Shown: piece after piece, positions 16,572 through 24,374 of the stretch
How the letters are laid out: every line of letters starts with the position of its first letter
How positions within the stretch are numbered: position 1 is the stretch's first letter
Assembly: GCA_026129765.1 (NCBI GenBank)
Contig: JAHCHP010000016.1
Coordinates: 27,702-91,701 of the forward strand
Direction: 5' to 3'
DNA: 64,000 bases
From: Fimbriimonadia bacterium
GTDB lineage: Bacteria > Armatimonadota > Fimbriimonadia > Fimbriimonadales > GBS-DC
Program-made: the position numbers and the translations under genes
The notes under the pieces: model-generated
What the model saw: only the letters and a program-made list of their open reading frames with translations
The model's database searches: none
What the model was told of the DNA's origin: nothing

Positions 16572-19226
16572 ATGGCGCAACTCCTCCCGCGTAAACTATT
16601 GATTATCGATGGGCATAGCCTGCTCTATCGCGGTTTCTTCGCGACTCGCCCGCTCAGCACGGTCGACGGCAGACCCACCAATGCCGTTTATAGTTTTATG
16701 AATATGCTGCTATCCTTATTAGAGAGCGAGCAGCCCGACTCGGTGATTGTCGCCTTCGACACGCCCGGTAAGACCTTTCGCCACGAAGAATTTGAAGATT
16801 ACAAAGCGAACCGACGCGAATCGCCCGATGAATTCCGCCCCCAAGTCGGCATGACCAAAACGCTGTTGGAAGCGTTCGGTATCCCGGTGCTGGAAGCGCC
16901 CGGTTACGAAGCGGACGACATCGTGGGAACCCTCTCCGTTCGAGCCAAAGAGCTGGGCTACGAAACGCTGATATTTACCGGCGATATGGACCAGATGCAA
17001 TTGGTCAATGACCATGTGAAAGTGCGCGCAACCGTGAAAGGAACCTCCGACCTGCATACCTTTGATGCCAATGCCGTCAAAGAGCGTTATGGCTTCGCGC
17101 CCGACCAAGTCGCTGATTATAAAGCGTTGAAAGGCGACCCCTCCGACAATATCCCCGGTGTGCCGGGAATCGGGGATAAAACCGCCTTAAAGTTACTTCA
17201 GCAGTTCGGACATGTTGAAAAAATCTTGGAGCAAATCGATGAGGTCGATCCCAAAACGCGCGAAAAAATCTTGCAGAATGTCGACCAAATGATGCACAGC
17301 AAGCGTTTGGCAACCATTCTTTTGGATATCCCTTTAGAGTTGGAGGGGATTCCTGCCTTCCAACTAACGCCGGAACATCTGCAAAAAACACAAGAAGTGC
17401 TGGAGGATTACGAATTTCGCTCAGTGCTGAGACGGTTGCCCTCCTTAGCGCGAAAGTTCGGCGCGCCAGATGTTCCCATGCCTGTTTCTGTCCGGGAATC
17501 GTTTGCCTGTAAAGTTATTGTTCAGCCGGATGAACGCGCCCTCAGCCACGCGCTCGCGTCCGCGACCCAACTCAGCCTGCGGATTCAAGGCGACGGCGCG
17601 GTCCCTCGCAGCGAACGCCCCGCGCTCATTGCCATCAGTGTGTCCCCCGAAACCGCCTATGCGTTGCCCCTCGAAAGCAGCCTTTTTCTGCCCGACGCCT
17701 TACAAAACGCTTTAGAAAACTTGCCGCTCATCGCTTATGACGTCAAACGCGACTTGCAAAGATTGAGGCATTGGGGCTTGGTAGGCGGCAAACCCGCCTT
17801 TGACGCGCTGATCGCCGCCTACCTGCTGCAGCCTTCTCGCAGCCAATATCCGCTCCAAACGCTGGTTGAGGAGTATCTCGGTCAGAACCTGCCCGAGCCA
17901 GGTCCCGAACGCTTGGGCGTGGAGGCGGCGGCTCTGTTGCGTTTGCAGCCTGAGATGTTGAACTTGTTAGAAAAACAGGAAACGCGCGCGCTCTTCGATG
18001 AGATCGAAATGCCGTTGACCGCGATTTTAGCCGATATGGAGTGGCAGGGCGTACGCTTGGATACCCCTTTCTTGCAAGAGCTGTCGGCGCGCTTACAAGC
18101 GGACCTGCAACTATTGGCAGAAGACATTTACAAAATCGCGGGCGAAGAGTTCAATATTGGCTCCCCCAAACAGTTGGGCGCAATCTTGTTTGAAAAATTG
18201 GGGCTGCCTTCAGGGAAAAAGACCAAAACCGGCTCCTATTCCACCGACTCGGAAGTCTTGATGATGCTGGCGGAAGAGAATCCCATTGTTTTCAAAATCG
18301 TGCAGTACCGCGAACTGTCCAAAATTCGCTCGACCTATGCAGAAGCGTTGCCCCGGCAGGTCAACCCTGAAACCGGCAGACTGCACACCTCTTTTAACCA
18401 GACCGTTGCTGCTACCGGCAGGCTGTCCAGCAGCGACCCGAATCTGCAAAATATCCCTATCCGCACCGATCTGGGTCGCGAAATCCGGCGCGCATTCATT
18501 GCTGATCCGGGCTGCCAACTGCTCTCGCTGGACTACTCTCAAATCGAATTGCGGATTCTGGCGCATATGTCGGGCGATTCGGTGCTGGTGGAAGCCTTTG
18601 AACAAGGGAAAGATATCCATAGCGCGACTGCCGCGATGCTGTTCAACACCGACTTGGCGCATGTGAACAGCGAAATGCGCCGCCGCGCGAAAATGGTCAA
18701 CTATGCCGTTCTGTATGGCATGAGCGACTTCGGGCTTGCCAACGAACTGGGAATCAGCGTGAAAGAGGCGCATCAAATTATCGAGGATTATTTTCACCGT
18801 TTCCCTCAAGTGCGCGCCTATACCCAGTCGATTTTAGAGGAAGCGCGCGCGAAAGGCTGGGTTAGCACCCTTATGGGGCGCAAACGCTATATCCCAGAAC
18901 TGAGCAGCCAAAACCGGAACGAACGCTTAGCCGCCGAACGCGCCGCGATTAACACTCCATTTCAAGGCACCGCTGCCGATATTATGAAAGTAGCCATGAT
19001 TCGCGCCTGGAATCGCCTGAAAAAGGAGCCATTGGAGGCTCGGATACTGCTTCAGGTACATGACGAGCTGTTGTTGGAGGCTCACGACTCGGATACGCGC
19101 CTCTGCGCGGAAACCGTCGCGGAGGAGATGGAACAAGCCTATCGCCTGAATGTGCCATTGACCGTAGAGCGCAAAGCGGGCATGAATTGGCGCGATATGG
19201 AACCGATTGGCGTGAGTCATGCGTAA
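16572..19226 (+). CDS. polA: DNA polymerase I, proofreading domain degenerate
   Basis: 884 residues. The 5' nuclease domain spans about 1-300 (GYEADDIVGTL; DYKALKGDPSDNIPGVPGIG). A 3'-5' exonuclease-fold region spans about 310-480. The polymerase domain covers the rest: motif A DYSQIELRILAHMSGD near 653, motif B RRRAKMVNYAVLYGM near 700, motif C LQVHDELLLEA near 827. In the exonuclease region the DxE motif is replaced (LSLRIQG), so proofreading is probably lost, as in Thermus polymerases. The enzyme fills gaps and removes RNA primers in replication and repair. Start ATG 16572 has no ribosome site and may be leaderless. Confidence 0.96.
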   Translation: MAQLLPRKLLIIDGHSLLYRGFFATRPLSTVDGRPTNAVYSFMNMLLSLLESEQPDSVIVAFDTPGKTFRHEEFEDYKANRRESPDEFRPQVGMTKTLLEAFGIPVLEAPGYEADDIVGTLSVRAKELGYETLIFTGDMDQMQLVNDHVKVRATVKGTSDLHTFDANAVKERYGFAPDQVADYKALKGDPSDNIPGVPGIGDKTALKLLQQFGHVEKILEQIDEVDPKTREKILQNVDQMMHSKRLATILLDIPLELEGIPAFQLTPEHLQKTQEVLEDYEFRSVLRRLPSLARKFGAPDVPMPVSVRESFACKVIVQPDERALSHALASATQLSLRIQGDGAVPRSERPALIAISVSPETAYALPLESSLFLPDALQNALENLPLIAYDVKRDLQRLRHWGLVGGKPAFDALIAAYLLQPSRSQYPLQTLVEEYLGQNLPEPGPERLGVEAAALLRLQPEMLNLLEKQETRALFDEIEMPLTAILADMEWQGVRLDTPFLQELSARLQADLQLLAEDIYKIAGEEFNIGSPKQLGAILFEKLGLPSGKKTKTGSYSTDSEVLMMLAEENPIVFKIVQYRELSKIRSTYAEALPRQVNPETGRLHTSFNQTVAATGRLSSSDPNLQNIPIRTDLGREIRRAFIADPGCQLLSLDYSQIELRILAHMSGDSVLVEAFEQGKDIHSATAAMLFNTDLAHVNSEMRRRAKMVNYAVLYGMSDFGLANELGISVKEAHQIIEDYFHRFPQVRAYTQSILEEARAKGWVSTLMGRKRYIPELSSQNRNERLAAERAAINTPFQGTAADIMKVAMIRAWNRLKKEPLEARILLQVHDELLLEAHDSDTRLCAETVAEEMEQAYRLNVPLTVERKAGMNWRDMEPIGVSHA

Positions 19227-19240
19227 CGCTTTATTGTGAG

Positions 19241-19247
19241 GTACAAT
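19241..19247 (+). promoter_or_regulatory. -10 element of the YHS-protein gene
   Basis: GGTACAAT (19240-19247), about 35 nt before the ATG at 19283, with an AAGGAGAT ribosome site between. Confidence 0.5.
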
Positions 19248-19282
19248 AGTCACACACTCTTAGCAAACTAAGGAGATCTACA

Positions 19283-19888
19283 ATGAAGATTTGGCAACTA
19301 TTTGTATTAGGCTCTATGCTCGTTATGAGCGCGCCAGCAATGGCTCAAAAGAAAGCATCCACTGCCAGCGCGAAAACCGCGAATAACGTCTGTATTGTTT
19401 CCGGCGAAAAGATTGAAAATGTGGCAAAGGCACCAAAGTTTACCTACAAAGGAAAAAGCTATGCCTTCTGCTGCAATGGCTGTATGAACAAGTTCAAAGC
19501 AAACCCCACGACCTACCTGACCAAAACCGCTTCCGTCAAATCTGCCAGTAAAACCGCCGGCGCATCCTGCTGCGCGGATGGCAAATGCGATGATGAAAAA
19601 ACCGCTGATGCGAAGGGCGCTTGCTGCGCAGAAGAAGGCAATACCGCCGCCACCAAAACCGCCAGCAAACAGCCTACCGCTGCCGAACTGAAGCAGTATG
19701 CGAACGTGGTCAATGGCAAACTGTGGTGCCCGGTTATGGACGAGTTTGTGGAAGACATGAAGAAAGGCATCAAGGTCGCGCATGCAGGCAAAACCTACTT
19801 GCTTTGCTGCTCCGACTGCCGCAAATCGTTCAACAAGAACCCTGCGAAGTACGCCAAAATGGTGACAGACAAGCAGAAAACGAACTGA
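19283..19888 (+). CDS. Exported protein with two YHS-type metal-binding domains
   Basis: 201 residues. A signal peptide ends at APAMA (about residue 22). The first YHS-like unit (about 37-80) has CIVSGEKI and FCCNGCMNKF. A Cys-rich linker (about 94-117) has SCCADGKC and ACCAEEG. A second YHS-like unit (about 150-195) has CPVMDEFV and LCCSDCRKSF. YHS domains bind copper or other soft metals through these cysteines, so an extracytoplasmic metal buffer or sensor role is likely but unproven. No transporter is adjacent. The gene stands alone, with its own promoter and a strong terminator. Confidence 0.78.
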   Translation: MKIWQLFVLGSMLVMSAPAMAQKKASTASAKTANNVCIVSGEKIENVAKAPKFTYKGKSYAFCCNGCMNKFKANPTTYLTKTASVKSASKTAGASCCADGKCDDEKTADAKGACCAEEGNTAATKTASKQPTAAELKQYANVVNGKLWCPVMDEFVEDMKKGIKVAHAGKTYLLCCSDCRKSFNKNPAKYAKMVTDKQKTN

Positions 19889-19905
19889 AGATATCCTGAA
19901 TTTAC

Positions 19906-19945
19906 AAATCAAAAAGGGAGGACAAAAGTCCTCCCTTTTTGATTT
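19906..19945 (+). terminator. Strong intrinsic terminator
   Basis: 18-nt perfect arms (19906-19923 and 19928-19945) around an AAAA loop. The GC-rich core GGGAGGAC is flanked by A- and T-tracts, so it could act in both directions. Confidence 0.9.
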
Positions 19946-20045
19946 GCCTCTTCTAAAATTCATTGAACCGAAACTTCAACTTGTTATCCCTCGTATAAAA
20001 GGTATAAGCCAAACAATACAACAAAACCATATTGGGGGGTAAATA

Positions 20046-22049
20046 ATGGCTATTCTTAAAACGGTGGCGGTGTCGCTGTTAGCGGCAGCCGTCATTCACT
20101 TAGCGATGGCGCAATCGAAGGGCAGCGCCACAACCACTTTAGATACTGCCGCTGACCCGCGGCTGACGAAACCTATTTCGGTAGATGAGCCTGTTATTAC
20201 TTTGGGCGAGTTGGTTCAGAAGATCAACCAGCAAAGCAAAGTCAAAATCAGCGTGAGTAAACCGTTGGCTGACTCGCGAATCTGTATTGTTGCTTCGGGA
20301 CAACCTTTGGGCGCGACCTTAGAGAAAATCGCCGCGACCTTTGGCTACACTTGGGAAGTCTCAGGAGAAAAAGAAGCGCGCTCCTATAACCTGACGCAAA
20401 CCAACCAAGCCCGCCTTCAACAGCAGCAGGAAATCAAGAAAACGCGCGATTTATCGATAGAACTGTTGCGTGAGGCTCTGCAAACGATTGAAGGCGCGCT
20501 TCAGAAAGGCGATTACGAGTCGTTCCGCAAACAGATGGAGGAGATGCCTCCGCTGCCAGAAACCACGAAAGACCCCAAAGAGGCGCGCGAAATCCTGCGA
20601 AGACACGCCCTCAATTACATCAATCATTGGGAAGCTTGGATCGCAGCCGGAACCCTGCTGAGGCTGTCACCGCCCGATTGGAACCGACTGCAGCAAGGCT
20701 ACCCGCTGGTCTTTTCCAGCGCAGCCCCGAATACGCCGGTTCCCAACAATGCGCTCGCGTTCTGGAAAAAGGAAACCATGCGCCAGCACGAACAGACCCG
20801 CGAAATCATGTCCAAAAACAGCGCGATCACCATCCCTTCGCCCGGCGGCAATGAACGCCCGATGAGTATGGATGACATTCTGCGCCAGCAAGAAGAGCGA
20901 ACACTTGGCGTAAAAGAGTTGAGGGTCCACTTGCGCTATGACACTGAAACGGGTCAGGTGCGCTATCAACTGGAGGTTCCCTCAGAGGGCAACGAGCGGC
21001 GTGAAACGATTGCGATTGCGGTGTCTTCTGATATGCGGGGGGGACCGCGTCTCATGAGTACCCGGAACCTGCTCAACCCTGCCGATTGGCAACTGGCAGA
21101 GAAACAGCGAGAAATCATGGGCAAAAAAGAAGCGAAGCTGCCTGAATCGCTGGCGGGCGCAAAAGTGGAGCCGGACAAACGCGCGAAGGAAGATTACCTG
21201 AACCAGTACGCTTATGAGTTAGCCGCCAAAGCGCGCGCATCGAAGACCTCCGTCGTGATGGAGTGGTATCCGCTCTATCCGCCCGCCGAATCCACCATGA
21301 TGTTCATTCGCATGCCCGGCTCAGGCGAACCCGATGTGTTATCGGAAAACGGGTATGAAGTTGTGAATGAGGATGGCTGGACGATGATCCAGCATACCGC
21401 GCGCGCCTTTTCCCGCCGGGATGATGTCGCGCAGGTAAACGTCAAGCGCTGGCTATATGACACCGAAGGCAAACCCAATCTGGATATGGTCGCTGAAATG
21501 GCGTTCTTGACCTCACCGCAGTTGGCAGGCTTGCTGAGCCATGCGGGACGCTCCTCTATGCCCAATATCTCCACTTCGGGCGGCGGTGATGTGCGTGTTG
21601 TCGCCATTCCTGGCATGGGGCTTGGCGCGCTCAGAAAACTGATTGAGGACCCCGGCTTGAAACAGGCGATGCGTCTCTATGGACAGTTAAGCCCGCTGCA
21701 AAAGCAGAAAATCGCGCAAGGCGAAATGCTGCCCTACAGCACTCTATCTGTTGCGCAACAGAAAACCTATCTGGAGACGGTCGCGCTGATCACACGCGCT
21801 CCTTTCGAAACCGTTCAAGCCCTGCTGAGAGACGGCAACACTGCGATGGATGCAGGCTTCAGCCTCAATAACGCGGCAGGAATCTCGCGAGAAGTCTCCC
21901 GGTTCAGTTTCGGAGAGGGCGATAACCCCATCTCTTTTGAGCTGAACATGGATGTGATCACGTTTAATCTGCGTTGGCGAGGGGAAGAGCTGAAAACCGA
22001 TCCGCTAACGCTTCCGAAGCCAGAAGCAAAAGACAAACGATCCACCTGA
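20046..22049 (+). CDS. Exported protein with an STN-like N-terminal domain, function unknown
   Basis: 667 residues with a signal peptide (ends LAMA, about residue 22). Residues 50-115 (VITLGELVQKINQQSKVKISV to TLEKIAATFGYTWEV) read like the secretin/TonB short N-terminal domain. A charged coiled region follows, then a long segment without recognisable family. No secretin barrel or TonB receptor follows, so the domain is used in a different setting. A GGGGGG-type ribosome site lies before the ATG. It is flanked by the terminator upstream and a separate promoter for the next gene. Confidence 0.55.
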   Translation: MAILKTVAVSLLAAAVIHLAMAQSKGSATTTLDTAADPRLTKPISVDEPVITLGELVQKINQQSKVKISVSKPLADSRICIVASGQPLGATLEKIAATFGYTWEVSGEKEARSYNLTQTNQARLQQQQEIKKTRDLSIELLREALQTIEGALQKGDYESFRKQMEEMPPLPETTKDPKEAREILRRHALNYINHWEAWIAAGTLLRLSPPDWNRLQQGYPLVFSSAAPNTPVPNNALAFWKKETMRQHEQTREIMSKNSAITIPSPGGNERPMSMDDILRQQEERTLGVKELRVHLRYDTETGQVRYQLEVPSEGNERRETIAIAVSSDMRGGPRLMSTRNLLNPADWQLAEKQREIMGKKEAKLPESLAGAKVEPDKRAKEDYLNQYAYELAAKARASKTSVVMEWYPLYPPAESTMMFIRMPGSGEPDVLSENGYEVVNEDGWTMIQHTARAFSRRDDVAQVNVKRWLYDTEGKPNLDMVAEMAFLTSPQLAGLLSHAGRSSMPNISTSGGGDVRVVAIPGMGLGALRKLIEDPGLKQAMRLYGQLSPLQKQKIAQGEMLPYSTLSVAQQKTYLETVALITRAPFETVQALLRDGNTAMDAGFSLNNAAGISREVSRFSFGEGDNPISFELNMDVITFNLRWRGEELKTDPLTLPKPEAKDKRST

Positions 22050-22083
22050 ATGGCTTGCGCGCTTCTTATCGCGTAGGAATACA

Positions 22084-22091
22084 GGTATACT
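22084..22091 (+). promoter_or_regulatory. -10 element of the Gfo/Idh/MocA gene
   Basis: GGTATACT, about 63 nt before ATG 22155. It supports separate transcription from the upstream exported-protein gene. Confidence 0.45.
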
Positions 22092-22154
22092 TTGAAGGGG
22101 TGAGCGGCACGACCGCTTGCTCCTTCAATTCTTTATTCCTATGGAGAGATACAC

Positions 22155-23135
22155 ATGAGCAATCCAGTTCGAATCGGTATCATTGGCAGTGGTGGCATGG
22201 CGCGCCACCATATGAACATTTTGAAAGATATGCCCGATGCCGTGATTACCGCCATCACAGAACCGAGCCAAGATCAACGCAACCACACTTTAGAGCGCTT
22301 TCCCCACCTTCAATCCGCCGCCTTTTTCAATGATCACAAAGCGATGTTAGAGAGCGCGGAACTGGATGCGGTGGTCATTGTCTCGCCCCATACCCTCCAT
22401 TTTCCACAGGCGATGGACTCGTTGGACAAAGGGCTTCATGTGATGTTGGAGAAGCCCTTTGTCTGCTCAGTAGAACATGCAGACGCTTTCATCAGCAAAA
22501 TGAAAACCACGGGTAAAGTGGGATTGGTGGGCTACCAGCGTCATTACGAACCGGTGTTTAGATATATGTACAACGGCATCCGCTCCGGCGAAATAGGCGA
22601 GGTTCAATTTATCCAAGCGATAAACTGCCAAGGTTGGTATCGCGGCACGAAAGGCTCTTGGCGTCAAGACCCCGCGCTGTCGGGGGGCGGGCAATTGAAC
22701 GACACAGGCAGTCATTTAGTAGATGTTTTGTTATGGCTGATGGGTGAACGCGCTAAGAGCGTCAGCGCGTATATGGAAAATTTCGAAGCGCAGGTCGATA
22801 TCAATTCGGCGTTGTCGATCCAGTTCGCAAATGGCGCGATTGGTAATCTTTCGATTATCGGAAACGCCTTCACTTGGCACGAGGACATTACTGTTGGTGG
22901 CAGCAAAGGCATGTATTTCTTGCGGAACGGACATTTTCAAGTCTGCAATGAGAAAGGCGAACGGCATACCCCAGACCAACTGCCGGAAGGCTCTCAGCCG
23001 ATTGTCAACTTTATACGCGCCATCCAAGGGTATGAACCGGTCTACTCCACGCCCGAAAGCGCGCGCGGTGTGATTGAACTGACCGAAGCGGCTTGGAAAT
23101 CGGCAGCGCAAGGCGGCGCGCCCGTCTCTGTGTAA
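22155..23135 (+). CDS. Gfo/Idh/MocA family oxidoreductase
   Basis: A 326-residue NAD(P)-dependent dehydrogenase acting on sugars, inositols or their derivatives. The Rossmann motif GIIGSGGMARHH is at residues 8-19, and the hallmark EKP appears in VMLEKPFVC near residue 100. The C-terminal domain contains the GGGQLNDTGSHLVDVLLWLMG segment, which supplies the catalytic His/Asp. No signal peptide. A GGAGAGA ribosome site precedes the ATG. The exact substrate cannot be told from sequence, and neighbours give no pathway. Confidence 0.9.
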   Translation: MSNPVRIGIIGSGGMARHHMNILKDMPDAVITAITEPSQDQRNHTLERFPHLQSAAFFNDHKAMLESAELDAVVIVSPHTLHFPQAMDSLDKGLHVMLEKPFVCSVEHADAFISKMKTTGKVGLVGYQRHYEPVFRYMYNGIRSGEIGEVQFIQAINCQGWYRGTKGSWRQDPALSGGGQLNDTGSHLVDVLLWLMGERAKSVSAYMENFEAQVDINSALSIQFANGAIGNLSIIGNAFTWHEDITVGGSKGMYFLRNGHFQVCNEKGERHTPDQLPEGSQPIVNFIRAIQGYEPVYSTPESARGVIELTEAAWKSAAQGGAPVSV

Positions 23136-23172
23136 AATAACGGTTTCTCTTGGCGCTATAGACAGAGCAGGG

Positions 23173-23207
23173 AGGGGGCGAATACTATTCATACAATGAG
23201 CCCCCCT
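23173..23207 (+). terminator. Possible terminator hairpin between converging genes
   Basis: AGGGGGC (23173-23179) can pair with GCCCCCT (from 23200), with a 20-nt loop and a TTATT tail. The long loop makes it uncertain. Confidence 0.35.
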
Positions 23208-23244
23208 TATTCCCTAACGAATTAGGCTTCTATTTGCAAGGGAA

Positions 23245-24249
23245 CTATGACTGCTTGAATTCTTCCGAGAATTCTTTCAGACTGTTCGCCAACACCGCCC
23301 GCCGCAGCCAATAGCGCAACTGATCCGGGTCCTCCATACGATGAATCTGGGTCTCCAGCGAACGCGGCGTCTTGCCAAACTTCGCGCGCAACACCTCAAG
23401 CAACGACTCGCGAGCATGAAGAAGAAGCCCTTCTTGTCGTCCTTCTTGTCGTCCTTCCTGTCGTCCGCGCTCCATCGCTTGCCGCTCAAATCGTGAGAGT
23501 AAGGTGGTTTCTGGCATGTCCTGTTTCAACTCCTTCAACTGTTGGTCAAATTCCAACTCCAACTGAGGCGGCAAATCCAGCATAAACTCCAATAACCGGA
23601 ACAGACTCACTGCCTCCTCTACATTATACCCTTGTTTGACCAATTTGCGCACTAAGTTCAAGCGTTCGCTCACTCTCAACCGCAAATCGTCGCGTGTGGC
23701 TAATTTCTTCAGGTAGGCTAACACCACCATCGCAAAGGGGTTCTGGCTCTGTTCCAATGCCTCCATCTGGTTCTCAAAATCCAACAGTTTCACACAGAGG
23801 AACTCAAAATGCATTTGGGTTTCGTGGAAGGCATAATCATACGCGGCGGGTCGCCACTGCCGGGAGGTATCCGCCAATATCGCCATGCTATAGACGGGAC
23901 GGCGATAGCGATCCATCAAGCGGTAGAAGTATTCAAACATCCGCTGGGCGAAATCCCCCTTGTGCTGGGCTTGTATCTCGGTATGGACCAGGATCCATTG
24001 CTGACTGCCATTGAGCAGGTAGACTTTGACCAGTTTATCGACCAGTCGTCGTTTGGTTTGATGTTGGGGGTGAATTTGTTGAAGTTCTTTATCCAAGAAT
24101 TCATAAGGTTGATTCCAATCGATGAGGGGATAGAGATGGGGGCAGAAGAGTTGGATCATGGGTTGGAAGAAGAGTTCAATCGCGATTTTGAAGGTCTCAT
24201 CGGTTTCAAAGCGTGGCGATTCTGAGCCGTTGATCGTGTGAGTGGACAT
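23245..24249 (-). CDS. Rpn-type PD-(D/E)XK nuclease-like protein
   Basis: 334 residues of the recombination-promoting nuclease/putative transposase (Rpn) type. Signs are the acidic pair in DKLVKVYLLNG, the VHTEIQAQHKGDFAQRMFEYFYRL core with its ExQ motif, and a long helical tail. The tail has a GRQEGRQEGRQEG run encoded by three 12-bp repeats (23429-23464), a common slippage site in this family. Such proteins promote RecA-independent recombination in E. coli; here the role is inferred. No IS ends are seen. Short palindromic repeats flank the gene. Confidence 0.75.
   Translation of the reverse strand: MSTHTINGSESPRFETDETFKIAIELFFQPMIQLFCPHLYPLIDWNQPYEFLDKELQQIHPQHQTKRRLVDKLVKVYLLNGSQQWILVHTEIQAQHKGDFAQRMFEYFYRLMDRYRRPVYSMAILADTSRQWRPAAYDYAFHETQMHFEFLCVKLLDFENQMEALEQSQNPFAMVVLAYLKKLATRDDLRLRVSERLNLVRKLVKQGYNVEEAVSLFRLLEFMLDLPPQLELEFDQQLKELKQDMPETTLLSRFERQAMERGRQEGRQEGRQEGLLLHARESLLEVLRAKFGKTPRSLETQIHRMEDPDQLRYWLRRAVLANSLKEFSEEFKQS
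23429..23464 (-). repeat. Three tandem 12-bp repeats inside the Rpn-type gene
   Basis: Units CCTTCTTGTCGT, CCTTCTTGTCGT and CCTTCCTGTCGT encode a QEGR/GRQE run. It is in frame and so length-variable without frameshift. Confidence 0.8.
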
Positions 24250-24320
24250 GGTAGTGCCTGTATTTGGACAGCCAACGGCAAACTCCTGCGCAAAAACTTA
24301 GCATTTGAAAAGAAGACCCG

Positions 24321-24341
24321 TTCGCTGCGCTCAGAATGACA
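24321..24341. repeat. Dispersed 21-nt intergenic repeat, copy 1
   Basis: Matches 45998-46018 at 20 of 21 positions (TTCGCTKCGCTCAGAATGACA). This type of AGAATGAC-containing element is common between genes in many environmental bacteria. Confidence 0.6.
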
Positions 24342-24374
24342 GCATATAAGGTAGGTGAAAAACTACGGGCGGTT

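Noticed and set aside
23429..23464. Tandem repeats as a possible CRISPR array
   Set aside because: Contiguous 12-bp in-frame repeats without spacers, inside a coding sequence.
23245..24374. Rpn-type gene plus flanking repeats as a complete insertion sequence
   Set aside because: No terminal inverted repeats or target duplication could be found around the gene.
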